DNA of 18,880 nt from an uncultured Planctomycetaceae bacterium (GTDB lineage: Bacteria; Planctomycetota; Planctomycetia; Pirellulales; UBA1268): the NCBI GenBank assembly GCA_903949225.1, contig CAJAYZ010000645.1, positions 1 through 18,880 on the forward strand, written 5' to 3'. Under the pieces are notes generated by a model, which saw only the letters and a list, made by a program, of their open reading frames with translations, did no database searches and was not told where the DNA came from. Shown in pieces: positions 12,443 through 18,880 of the stretch. Numbering within the stretch: the stretch's first letter is position 1; each line of letters opens with the position of its first letter. The position numbers and the translations under genes were made by a program.

Positions 12443-14974
12443 ATGAACCGCTTGTGCCGCTGGTGTTTGTACGGCCTGTGGGCGATGCTGCTGCTCAGCC
12501 TCCCGGGTGCTCGAGCCCAGGGCACTGCCGAGGAGGGCTTCGAGCCGATCTTCGACGGCCATTCGCTCGATGGCTGGGTGATCGAGTCCCACGCCGAGTC
12601 GGAAATCCATCCTGACGGCCGGCCGGTGTGGAGCGTGAAGGAAGGGGAGATCGACTGCGACGGCCTCGGCTTCGGCTTCCTCCGCTATGCCCGCGAGCCG
12701 TTTGCCGACGTCACGCTGCGGATGGAGTTTCAGCTCGGCAAGAAAGCCGACGGCGAGCCTTGCAACGCCGGCATCGGAGTGCGGACGGGCGCTTTCGACC
12801 GGCGCCGCTCCCGGGCCACGCGGCCGAGCATCCGCGGCTACGAGCTCCAGCTCCTCGACGACGCCGGCTCCCCGCCGTCAACCCATTCCTCCGGCTCCCT
12901 CTACCGCTACGTCGCCCCACTGGAAAACGCCATCCGGCCGGCCGGGGAATGGAACGATCTCGAAGTGAGCCTCGTGGGGCCGCGGATCCGCGTCGTCATG
13001 AATGGCCGCTCGATCCAGGAGGTCGACCAGGAAAGCATTCCGCAGATCCGCACCAAGCCCCTCTCCGGCTTTTTCTCTCTCCAAAACCACGGCGGCCCGG
13101 CCCGCTTCCGCAACATCCGCGTCCGTCGCGAGCCGGCGGCCGTGGTCGGTGAAGCGTCGCTCGATGCCCGCGAGAGCCTCGAGGCCCAGCGAACCATCGT
13201 CGCCAGCCGCGACCCCGCCATCGGTATTCGCGGCCTCCTCCGCTATGCGCTCGAAGCCGCCGGCCGCGGCTGGGATCCGGAAGCGATCGAGGGGGCCTTG
13301 GAGCTGGCCCGTTCGATGCAGGTCGTCGGGGCGGAGGAGGCCGATCGCGGTAACTTCCGCTGGCGGCTCGGCGACGCCGACGTGACCGACGCCAACGCCT
13401 GCGAGTTTGCCGGGCAGTTGCTCGCGCTTTTGCGCCTCGAAGACGATGGCCGGCTCGTGCCGCGCCCCGCGGGCCGGCGGCTGTCGCCCCGCGGCCGGGA
13501 GCTGGTCGACGCGATGGCCCGCGACGCCCTCGTCGCCATCCGCCGCCGCCGCGTCGAGCCGGGCTACACGAACATCTTCCTCACCCACACATGGAACCTC
13601 CTCGCCCTCGGTGATCTCGCCGGGCCCGACGCCATCGCCGCAGGGGAGGGAGCGTGGCGGGAGTGGCTCGCCTTCACACGGGCGCGCGGGGTGACGGAGT
13701 TTGTCGCGCCGACGTATCTCGGCGTCGATCTCGATGCCCTGGCGCTGATCGCCAACCATGCCCCGTCGTGGGAGACGCGCGTTGAGGCGGAAGCGTCGCT
13801 CGGGTATTTCTGGCGGAGCGCCGCCTGCCATTGGCTCCCCGTTGCCCAGCGCCTCACCGGCCCCCATGCCCGCGACTACGACTGGCTCTTCGGCCGCGGC
13901 TATGCCGACGAGCATCTTGTCGAGGCCGGCTGGCTGAAGGTGCTGCCGCGGCCCGAGGGGGCCGGCTGGCTGCCGGGAGCGCCACGTGATGGTCTCCATC
14001 ACTTCCGCACCGCCTGCCGGTGGGAGCCGCCGGGGAGTCTCCTCGAGGATGTCGTCGCCCTCGCCCCGCGCTTCGTTGTCGAGCGGACGGGAGAGCGCCC
14101 CTGGCAGCGGACCACCGACTGGGTGGGGAAGACGTCGAGCATCGGCATCGCCGGCGAAGGGCGCGGTGCAGAAGACAAGACGCTCCTGGTGAATCTGCCG
14201 CCGCTCGACTGGACGGGCGGGGCCGGCAGCGAGCCGTGGCGTGGAGCGAATGTGACCCTCGTCTTCGATGGCCGCGGCGATCCCTACGGCACGGTTCACG
14301 AAGCGTCGGCTGAGGCGCCACAGGCGAAGCCGAGCCACCTCCGCCCCTTTCTTGTCTCCTCGCAGCAGAGCGCGCGCGTGACGGCCCTGTGGCTCCTCGA
14401 TCCGCGCCGCGCGCCGTTCCGGGTCGATCCGAAGTCGCTCTCCGGCCTTGCGGCCCATCTCCTCCTCCCGGAGGCTTGCGAGGTATGGACCGTCGACGGC
14501 GTCCTCGCCTCCGGGGCGAAACTCACCCCCGATGCTGTTCTTTTTCTCCGCGGGGCCGACACCGTGCTCGGGCTTCGCTATCTCGCCCCTGCCGACGCCG
14601 ATCTCCGGGCCACCGGTGTGGAGCTCGTCGCTGACGGCGGCCGGCAGCCCGTCCAGCGCCTCACGGCCACCTTTGCTGAGGGCGTGCCCGAGCGCGGCGC
14701 GCTGGTGGGCCTCGATCTGGAATTGCGCGAAGGCTGTGACGACGAGGCGTTTGCCCGCTTCCGGCGGGAGTTTGCGGCTCGGGAGGTGGGCCTTGAGCGC
14801 GAGGGAACGCTCGCCCGCGTCACCGGCTCGCTGCCGCTCGAACTCGATCTGGGAAGCGGTGATGCGCGGCCGCGCCGGCTCCGCTTCGAGCCGGTGCTCC
14901 CGGCAGGCGATCTCATCCTCCTCGATCGTATCGAGATCGGCCGCGCGGCGCTCGAGCCAGAAGAGCCGCGGTGA
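12443..14974 (+). CDS. Secreted DUF1080 (3-keto-disaccharide hydrolase-like) protein with a long uncharacterised C-terminal region
   Basis: An 843-residue secreted protein. The signal peptide (LYGLWAMLLLSLPGARA, cut after residue 25) has a GGAG 7 nt before the ATG at 12443; longer starts at 12437 and the GTG at 12416 are less well placed. Residues about 30-225 form the DUF1080/PF06439 fold: FEPIFDGHSLDGWVI, WSVKEGEIDCDG, GYELQLLDD, EWNDLEVSLVGPRIRVVMNG and FSLQNHGGPARFRNIRVRR. The remaining 600 residues begin with an alpha-helical region (GYTNIFLTHTWNLLALGDL and LGYFWRSAACHWLPVAQR), then become beta-rich. This looks like an alpha/alpha barrel plus beta-sandwich arrangement, as in some polysaccharide lyases, but no signature was recognised. 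Sugar or glycan breakdown in the envelope is a reasonable guess from the N-terminal domain. It ends 57 bp from the converging response-regulator gene. Confidence 0.82.
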   Translation: MNRLCRWCLYGLWAMLLLSLPGARAQGTAEEGFEPIFDGHSLDGWVIESHAESEIHPDGRPVWSVKEGEIDCDGLGFGFLRYAREPFADVTLRMEFQLGKKADGEPCNAGIGVRTGAFDRRRSRATRPSIRGYELQLLDDAGSPPSTHSSGSLYRYVAPLENAIRPAGEWNDLEVSLVGPRIRVVMNGRSIQEVDQESIPQIRTKPLSGFFSLQNHGGPARFRNIRVRREPAAVVGEASLDARESLEAQRTIVASRDPAIGIRGLLRYALEAAGRGWDPEAIEGALELARSMQVVGAEEADRGNFRWRLGDADVTDANACEFAGQLLALLRLEDDGRLVPRPAGRRLSPRGRELVDAMARDALVAIRRRRVEPGYTNIFLTHTWNLLALGDLAGPDAIAAGEGAWREWLAFTRARGVTEFVAPTYLGVDLDALALIANHAPSWETRVEAEASLGYFWRSAACHWLPVAQRLTGPHARDYDWLFGRGYADEHLVEAGWLKVLPRPEGAGWLPGAPRDGLHHFRTACRWEPPGSLLEDVVALAPRFVVERTGERPWQRTTDWVGKTSSIGIAGEGRGAEDKTLLVNLPPLDWTGGAGSEPWRGANVTLVFDGRGDPYGTVHEASAEAPQAKPSHLRPFLVSSQQSARVTALWLLDPRRAPFRVDPKSLSGLAAHLLLPEACEVWTVDGVLASGAKLTPDAVLFLRGADTVLGLRYLAPADADLRATGVELVADGGRQPVQRLTATFAEGVPERGALVGLDLELREGCDDEAFARFRREFAAREVGLEREGTLARVTGSLPLELDLGSGDARPRRLRFEPVLPAGDLILLDRIEIGRAALEPEEPR

Positions 14975-15031
14975 CGCGTCGCGGTGAAGTGGTGCTGCGA
15001 CGTGGCCGGAGTCGATACCTGCCAATTCCAC

Positions 15032-15796
15032 TCACGAGTCGCCGGTGAGGATTTCCCGGAGCCGCTTGGCGGCGACGCGGCCGAGGGTGAGTGGGGCTGC
15101 CCCTTCTTCGAATGTCACCACCGTCTCGTTGCGTGACTTCCACTCGATCTGGTTCACCGTGGCGACTTGGACGATGTGCGATCGGCCCACCCGCGCAAAC
15201 AAGTCGGTGGGGAGGATCGCGTCCCATTGGCTCAACCGCCGGCAGAAGAGCAGCAATCCATGCGGCGACTTGAGCGCCACCCGCGTGTAATTGCGGAGCG
15301 ATTCGATCCAGCAAATGTCGCCGACGGTCACCACCAGCGACGTGGTCTTTCCCGCCAGCGGCACGCTCACCGCGGCATCGAGCCCCAGCACTTCGGCGTC
15401 GTCGGCCTCGTCCGCTTCGGGATCACCGGTACCCGACGTGCCGGCAACCTGCTTGTGAACGCGGGCCACCGTATCGGCGAGCCTTTCCGGATCGACCGGC
15501 TTGACAAGATAGTCGAGGGCGGCGGCGGCGAACGCCCGCACGGCATGTTTGTCACTTGCTGTGACAAACACCACCTGGGTGGCGTCAGGCACACTCATGA
15601 GGAGGTCGAGGCCGCTGTCCCCAGGCATGTCGATGTCGAGAAATACGACATCCGGCGGCGTCGTCTCGAGAAAGCTGCGGGCCTCGGTGACATTCTCGGC
15701 GACGCCGACGACGCTGATTTCCTTGTGGGCGGCGAGGAGCTTTCGCATCATCTCGTTGGCACGAGGCTCGTCGTCGACAAGGAGCGCGGAGATCAT
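15032..15796 (-). CDS. LytTR-type response regulator (LytR/AlgR family)
   Basis: A 254-residue DNA-binding regulator. The receiver domain occupies about 1-115, with the acidic pocket VDDE (Asp8, Asp9), phospho-acceptor Asp54 in VFLDIDMPG, Thr79 and Lys99 (LVKP). A linker rich in Asp, Glu and Gly follows (about 117-137). The LytTR DNA-binding domain covers about 145-250, with ICWIESLRNYTRVAL and FARVGRSHIVQVATVNQIEW. These regulators normally bind direct repeats upstream of target genes when phosphorylated. It lies 38 bp downstream of the sensor kinase gene on the same strand, so the two form an operon and almost certainly a cognate pair. Targets are not known from this window. Confidence 0.93.
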   Translation of the reverse strand: MISALLVDDEPRANEMMRKLLAAHKEISVVGVAENVTEARSFLETTPPDVVFLDIDMPGDSGLDLLMSVPDATQVVFVTASDKHAVRAFAAAALDYLVKPVDPERLADTVARVHKQVAGTSGTGDPEADEADDAEVLGLDAAVSVPLAGKTTSLVVTVGDICWIESLRNYTRVALKSPHGLLLFCRRLSQWDAILPTDLFARVGRSHIVQVATVNQIEWKSRNETVVTFEEGAAPLTLGRVAAKRLREILTGDS

Positions 15797-15834
15797 GGCG
15801 AGGTCCTGGAACAGGCGGAACTAGGCGGGGGACG

Positions 15835-17091
15835 TCAGGCGGTTGTCGGGGGGGCGGGGCGATCGAGCGCGTCGTTCGGGGCGTCGTTCGGGGCGTCGTT
15901 CGGGGTCTGATCAGGCTCATCGGTCGATGGGCGCTTGAGCGTGGCAGGCATTCGGATGACAACGCGCACCCATCCGCCATCGAGATCGGGGTCGATGACC
16001 GTGTCGACGGTGGCGGCCTTGTCGACAAGGAGGGCGAGCCGCTTGCGGAGGGAGCGGATCCCGATGGAGGGGGATCGCATCTTGTCCGGCTCTACCCAAC
16101 GGCCTGAATTGGCGACCACCACCTCGAGCCAGTCATCCACCACCTTGGCCGTCACGCTCACCCGCAGCGGCATGCTGCTTGTCTGACTGCCGTAATTGAG
16201 GGCATTTTCGAGGAGCGGCTGGATGAGCATCGGCGGCACGAGCGCGGCCAGGGCCGCCCGGTCGCAGGTGACGCGGCAGATGAGATTCTTCCCGAATCGG
16301 GCCTGCTGCACGCCGAGGTATTTCTCCAGGGCGTGCAGCTCGCGGGAGAGGGGCTCAAACGTCCCGGCTTCTCCGAGGACAAACCGCAGGTAATCGGCGA
16401 GGTCGCGGATCACGCTCTCCACGGCGTCGGGGTCGTCTTTCGTGGCGAGGACGGCGTTGAGCGCGTTGAAGAGGAAGTGGGGGTTCATCTGCTCCTGGAG
16501 TTGCTGGAGCTCGAGCGTCCGGGCGGCAGCCTCCGCGCGGAGCATGCGATTTTCGAGGTCGACCGCGGTGGCCTCGTTCTCGGCGAGAAGGATCTCGGTC
16601 TTGTGCAAGTCCTCGATCATCTCCAGCCCGAAGATGCTCGCGCACCAGAAGAACGTCGTCACGAGCCTCGGCACGAACAGCCCGACAAACGGCGCCCCGC
16701 TCCAGGGCGTCGGGCCGCCGATCAACGCGGCGATCAGCAGCACCGAAGCCCCGAGGGCCACCAGCGACGCCGCCATCATCAGCGGCCACCGCACCCGCCG
16801 CGACACCCCGCGGAGCCTGGCCCGTTCGAAGACCAGATAGACGATGGTCGAGATCAAGAAACCGGTGCCCACCCGGAGCACCCACGCCGGCCACGGCGTC
16901 GGCACGGTCGGCTCCATGGCAATGCTCAGCCCCAGCACGACCGCGGCGATCGCCGTCCAGAACAACACCTGGAAGGACCAGAAGATCCGCTCTTTCCAGC
17001 GCGGCAGCGAGTCGCGAAGCGCCGCGATCCGCGGCGACACGACGCCAGTCAGGCTCGCATCGGGCTGTCGGCTGACGGAAGCCTGCTCCAT
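15835..17091 (-). CDS. LytS-type sensor histidine kinase (His_kinase PF06580)
   Basis: A 418-residue membrane kinase. Four hydrophobic helices (about 36-56, 68-88, 104-125 and 136-156) form an N-terminal sensor region of no recognised type. A helical linker (about 160-200) leads to the PF06580 signature EQMNPHFLFNALNAV with phospho-acceptor His205, then the ATP-binding part with LIQPLLENALNYGS (N box) and SIGIRSLRKRLALLV (G-box-like). The protein ends in a hydrophilic tail with NDAP repeats. It should phosphorylate the LytTR regulator encoded next to it. The start at 17091 (MEQASVS) is chosen over an upstream TTG at 17109; neither has a strong Shine-Dalgarno. The signal sensed is unknown. Confidence 0.9.
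   Translation of the reverse strand: MEQASVSRQPDASLTGVVSPRIAALRDSLPRWKERIFWSFQVLFWTAIAAVVLGLSIAMEPTVPTPWPAWVLRVGTGFLISTIVYLVFERARLRGVSRRVRWPLMMAASLVALGASVLLIAALIGGPTPWSGAPFVGLFVPRLVTTFFWCASIFGLEMIEDLHKTEILLAENEATAVDLENRMLRAEAAARTLELQQLQEQMNPHFLFNALNAVLATKDDPDAVESVIRDLADYLRFVLGEAGTFEPLSRELHALEKYLGVQQARFGKNLICRVTCDRAALAALVPPMLIQPLLENALNYGSQTSSMPLRVSVTAKVVDDWLEVVVANSGRWVEPDKMRSPSIGIRSLRKRLALLVDKAATVDTVIDPDLDGGWVRVVIRMPATLKRPSTDEPDQTPNDAPNDAPNDALDRPAPPTTA
15869..15904. repeat. Three perfect tandem copies of a 12-bp unit in the kinase gene tail
   Basis: GCGTCGTTCGGG is repeated three times without mismatch at 15869-15880, 15881-15892 and 15893-15904. Because 12 is a multiple of three, the reading frame is kept and the units encode the NDAP repeats near the kinase C-terminus. 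Copy number could vary between strains without breaking the protein. Confidence 0.95.
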
Positions 17092-17137
17092 GAGCTGGTG
17101 GTGCCTCAAGGCGAGGAAGGGAGAGGGAGGGCCACAA

Positions 17138-17209
17138 GCGGAGGCGTAACTGCCTGCGGAGGCGTATTGGCCTGCGAAGTCTTCCCGACTTGCGAAGGCT
17201 TACCGACTG
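17138..17209. repeat. Four degenerate 18-bp tandem repeats upstream of the kinase gene
   Basis: The four consecutive 18-bp units begin GCGGAGGCGTA, GCGGAGGCGTA, GCGAAGTCTTC and GCGAAGGCTTA and end in TGCCT, GGCCT, GACTT and GACTG. The first pair and the second pair are closest to each other. They lie 47-118 nt upstream of the kinase start, where a leader or promoter is expected. LytTR regulators bind direct repeats, so an autoregulatory site is conceivable, but the G/C-rich units do not resemble known LytTR sites. Confidence 0.55.
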
Positions 17210-17310
17210 GCCAGCGAACGATCGCGGCAAAGCCTAGGGCGACACGATAGCAGTCTGTCTGTGATCGATCGACCCGCTCCGTCAGGGAGGCTCGCCGAAA
17301 GGCGACTCAA

Positions 17311-17392
17311 CGCGCCATTTCGTGCGCGCTACGACCCGATTGGTGCGCGATATGCCCGTTTCGTGCGCGCCGTGCCCGTTTCGGCATTTTGT
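17311..17392 (+). repeat. Composite repeat element A (header, X-Y-Y units, tail)
   Basis: The 82 bp consist of the header CGCGCCATTTC (17311-17321), one X unit (17322-17342, beginning GTGCGCGCT and ending CCCGATTG), two Y units (17343-17362 and 17363-17382, the second being GTGCGCGCCGTGCCCGTTTC), and the tail GGCATTTTGT (17383-17392). All units start with GTGCGCG. It lies 172 nt before the start at 17565. The same parts recur in element B in another order. Confidence 0.92.
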
Positions 17393-17406
17393 GCTTTTTT
17401 TTCGTG

Positions 17407-17437
17407 TTGACGGTTGTCTAGGTACTTGAGCTACTTT
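17407..17437 (+). promoter_or_regulatory. Promoter candidate for the small secreted-protein gene
   Basis: TTGACG (17407-17412) matches the -35 consensus at five of six positions and lies 14 nt after the tail of element A. The best -10-like match is TACTTT at 17432-17437, with a long 19-bp spacer. The leader would be about 120 nt. The second composite element has a TTGAAG at nearly the same distance, which supports a shared layout. Confidence 0.4.
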
Positions 17438-17564
17438 GTGTCTTTAGGGCAATGAGCGGGGGCGTTTTGCCCAAGGATGCGGCTCCCGAGCCCCACGTCC
17501 CGGCTCGTTCACTTCGCTTGTTCCACCATCGACCGGCTCCCCAATCTTTCAGAGGAGGATTCCC

Positions 17565-18038
17565 TTGAAAGTCACTCTGGGTCGCTTTGAAACCAGCGCC
17601 GCTGTCGCCCTCGCGGTGTGGTCCGCTCTCGGGGTTTTGCCGGCGCGTGGGGAAACGCTCTCGACCACACCGGCCGGGTGGCAGGCGGTCGACCCCTTTT
17701 TTTGCGAAGGCATTTCCTCCGCTGTCGGCGCCGAGTGGATCCCCAATGGAGCCAGGCTGGCGACGATCCTCGACCCTTCAGCCAAAGCCCTCGGAAAAGG
17801 CACGTTACTCGCTTTGGTCGAGCACCACGGTGACGGTGCCGCGACCGCCTTTGACGCCTTTGACATGGTGTGGACCGTCGCGACGACGGAGGGGAGAGCC
17901 GTAGATCCAGGTCGAATTGGAGCCGTCGGCACTGCCGTTCTGAGCCGCAGTTCGGCAGCGAACGCTCCCTGGACTTCTTCGCGCGGGGCGGAGACTTCAG
18001 CGTCGACGAGGTCCCCGCTTTCCGGCGTCTCCCGGTGA
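17565..18038 (+). CDS. Small secreted protein of unknown function, probably frameshifted in its 3' third
   Basis: The 157-residue reading frame starts at TTG 17565, 6 nt after a strong AGAGGAGGA ribosome binding site. The signal peptide is AAVALAVWSALGVLPARG, with cutting expected near residue 29. The mature part (GWQAVDPFFCEGISSAVGAEWIPNG..., DAFDMVWTVATTEGRAV) has no family I recognise. Up to about 17935 the frame has a G/C-rich third codon position. Beyond that, third positions become mixed in this frame, while the frame ending at 18220 becomes strongly G/C-rich at that position and reads FGSERSLDFFARGGDFSVDE. The likely original protein therefore continued in that frame after an indel near 17930-17950. 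Sequencing error, pseudogene or a real shift cannot be told apart here. Elements A and B flank the gene. Confidence 0.6.
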   Translation: MKVTLGRFETSAAVALAVWSALGVLPARGETLSTTPAGWQAVDPFFCEGISSAVGAEWIPNGARLATILDPSAKALGKGTLLALVEHHGDGAATAFDAFDMVWTVATTEGRAVDPGRIGAVGTAVLSRSSAANAPWTSSRGAETSASTRSPLSGVSR

Positions 18039-18120
18039 TCCTCCCCAGGCATTCCTCCGCCACCGGTCGCCCAGTTTCAGCCCCACGCGCCGCGGCAGCG
18101 GCGCTTCGCGATCGGGTGGA

Positions 18121-18203
18121 CGCGCCATTTCGTGCGCGCCATGCCCGTTTCGTGCGCGCTTGCTACCCGATTGGTGCGCGCCGTGCCCGTTTCGGCATTT
18201 TGT
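18121..18203 (+). repeat. Composite repeat element B (header, Y-X-Y units, tail)
   Basis: The 83 bp contain the same header CGCGCCATTTC (18121-18131), a Y unit (18132-18151), an X unit (18152-18173, beginning GTGCGCGCT and ending CCCGATTG), a Y unit identical to the last one of element A (18174-18193) and the same tail GGCATTTTGT (18194-18203). It has the same orientation as element A, with an 810-bp start-to-start distance. It lies 166 nt before the ATG at 18370. Confidence 0.92.
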
Positions 18204-18216
18204 CGGATCGCGGCCT

Positions 18217-18244
18217 TTGAAGGTCTTGGTATCAGGTGTAGTTT
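18217..18244 (+). promoter_or_regulatory. Weak promoter candidate after element B
   Basis: TTGAAG (18217-18222) and TAGTTT (18239-18244) are 16 bp apart. TTGAAG begins 13 nt after the tail of element B, nearly the same distance as TTGACG after element A. Each hexamer is a poor to moderate match alone; the shared position is the main support. Confidence 0.3.
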
Positions 18245-18369
18245 TTGAAGGGGGGTAGTTCCCTCTCTGCTCGTCGCAAGCATCGACCGCGGGTGGGGCG
18301 AAGAGGACCAAGCCCCCGTCCTCCGTTGTGAGTGATCGCCTCGCCCCGGGATCACGCAGAGTCTTTCCC

Positions 18370-18813
18370 ATGCACTGGTCATCACGCATCCGCTCCAACG
18401 GTCGAGCCAGCCCCGGCGGCATTGCCATCAAGGCAGTGAGGTCGATGGCGGTGTTGGCCGTGATGCTGCTCTCCGCGGTCCATCCGGGAGAAGCCCAAGC
18501 GGGCAAGGCCCATGACAGCGCGGACAAAGGGGGGCCCAAGGGCGTCGTTGTCCAGGTCTCGAGAGCCGTCGAGGGAGACCGCAACTCCCGGCGCGATGGC
18601 CCCGGGGAGAGCGGCAACCGCGACCGGCTCATAACCACGATCAGCTCGACCATCGGCGGGGAAAAGTATCCGCAGCGCGGGGCTCCGTCGGAGATGGCGG
18701 GCTCCGATGCTTTCTCGACCACCGAGATCAACGCCCTCGGCCTGTTGAGCGCTTTCTCCATCTTCGCAGGCGCCCTCGGCCTTGCGGAACTCTTCCGGCG
18801 CAACGCGGCCTGA
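18370..18813 (+). CDS. Small exported protein with C-terminal hydrophobic helix and basic tail
   Basis: A 147-residue protein from ATG 18370. A long basic N-region is followed by a hydrophobic core (SMAVLAVMLLSAVHPG) and a likely signal cut near EAQA-G. The mature part is hydrophilic, rich in Gly, Asp, Lys and Arg, and probably disordered. The C-terminus, TTEINALGLLSAFSIFAGALGLAELFRRNAA, is one membrane-length helix followed by FRRN. This has the plan of a C-terminal sorting signal (as in PEP-CTERM) but lacks the PEP motif, so a simple membrane anchor is equally likely. An in-frame GTG at 18328 would lengthen the N-region. The Shine-Dalgarno is weak (AGAG 11 nt upstream). No family is recognised. 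Confidence 0.65.
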   Translation: MHWSSRIRSNGRASPGGIAIKAVRSMAVLAVMLLSAVHPGEAQAGKAHDSADKGGPKGVVVQVSRAVEGDRNSRRDGPGESGNRDRLITTISSTIGGEKYPQRGAPSEMAGSDAFSTTEINALGLLSAFSIFAGALGLAELFRRNAA

Positions 18814-18822
18814 CAGCCATTC

Positions 18823-18840
18823 CTGGGCTGAATCGCCCAG
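18823..18840 (+). terminator. 6-bp hairpin after the last gene, possible terminator
   Basis: CTGGGC (18823-18828) and GCCCAG (18835-18840) flank a 6-nt loop and begin 9 nt after the stop. No T-run follows, so this would be a weak intrinsic terminator at best. Confidence 0.4.
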
Positions 18841-18880
18841 TCTGACCACACCGGCGATCGGCGGCGGAGGGTGCCCGCCC

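Larger units (their letters stand above)
17092..17564. other. Intergenic region between divergent kinase and small secreted-protein genes
   Basis: These 473 bp hold a run of degenerate 18-bp repeats (17138-17209), a small hairpin with a GAAA loop (TCGCC-GAAA-GGCGA, 17292-17305), the composite repeat element at 17311-17392, a T8 run (17395-17402) and a promoter-like TTGACG at 17407. No ORF with convincing codon use is present. Promoters for both flanking genes should lie here. Confidence 0.6.
18039..18369. other. Region between the two small secreted-protein genes
   Basis: This stretch holds the apparent out-of-frame continuation of the preceding gene (frame open to 18220), composite element B (18121-18203) and a TTGAAG hexamer at 18217 with TAGTTT at 18239-18244 (16-bp spacer), a weak promoter candidate for the next gene. 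A GTG at 18328 is an alternative start for that gene. Confidence 0.5.

Noticed and set aside
14977..15002. Hairpin CGTCGC/GCGACG between convergent genes as a terminator
   Set aside because: The stem is only 6 bp with a 14-nt loop and no T-tract; too weak to list.
12878..15031. Long minus-strand open frame (717 codons) opposite the DUF1080 gene
   Set aside because: It is antisense to a gene with signal peptide, ribosome binding site and recognised domain. Its translation is low-complexity and has no domain signal; long antisense frames are common in G/C-rich DNA.
17311..18203. CRISPR array
   Set aside because: The units of about 20 bp are contiguous or nearly so, with no unique spacers, there are only three per element, and no cas genes lie nearby.
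1..18880. tRNA, rRNA or known small RNA genes
   Set aside because: No tRNA-like cloverleaf ends (GGTTCGA-type T arms with matching acceptor stems) or rRNA-like conserved stretches were noticed on either strand by eye.

Overview
The window (about 67-70% G+C by eye) most resembles a planctomycete, probably of the Pirellulales type. The evidence is two DUF1559 proteins with prepilin-type N-termini and H-X9-DG motifs, a PEP-CTERM surface protein, a DUF1080 (3-keto-disaccharide hydrolase-like) secreted protein, a DUF58/transglutaminase-like/MoxR operon, and a small lipoprotein of the carboxypeptidase-regulatory-like type. All assignments come from reading motifs in the translated sequence; no database search was run.

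Layout. 1-440 (minus): 5' end of a B12-dependent ribonucleotide reductase gene (nrdJ), followed by about 470 bp of non-coding DNA with two inverted repeats. 913-1515 (plus): a PfpI/DJ-1 family protein. 1653-3126 (minus): a two-gene unit, a DUF1559 pseudopilin-like protein and a small lipoprotein with overlapping ends. This unit lies between two 199-bp direct copies of the 3' end of the PfpI gene (1335-1533 and 3432-3630), about 98% identical, so the second copy is a gene remnant. 3587-4420 (minus): a PEP-CTERM protein whose last residues are read antisense through that remnant. 4628-5383 (minus): a second, shorter DUF1559-type protein.

5521-11776 (plus): a tight operon of DUF58 protein, membrane transglutaminase-like protein, MoxR AAA+ ATPase and a PF03773-type permease, with overlaps of 26 and 4 nt and then a 4-nt gap. 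A Fur-family regulator (11822-12352) and a secreted DUF1080 protein (12443-14974) follow on the same strand. Facing them on the minus strand is a LytS/LytR-type two-component pair (kinase 15835-17091, LytTR regulator 15032-15796).

17092-18880: a region with two small secreted-protein genes. Each is preceded by an 82-83 bp element made of an identical header, three units of about 20 bp of two types in different order (X-Y-Y and Y-X-Y), and an identical tail. In both cases a TTGA(C/A)G hexamer sits 13-14 nt after the tail and the gene start lies about 166-172 nt after it. This paired element is the least explained structure in the window. The first of the two genes also appears to change coding frame in its 3' third.

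The genes do not form one obvious pathway. The DUF58/transglutaminase-like/MoxR set is a common bacterial module of poorly known cell-envelope function. The DUF1559, PEP-CTERM and DUF1080 proteins and the two small secreted proteins are all predicted envelope or surface proteins.
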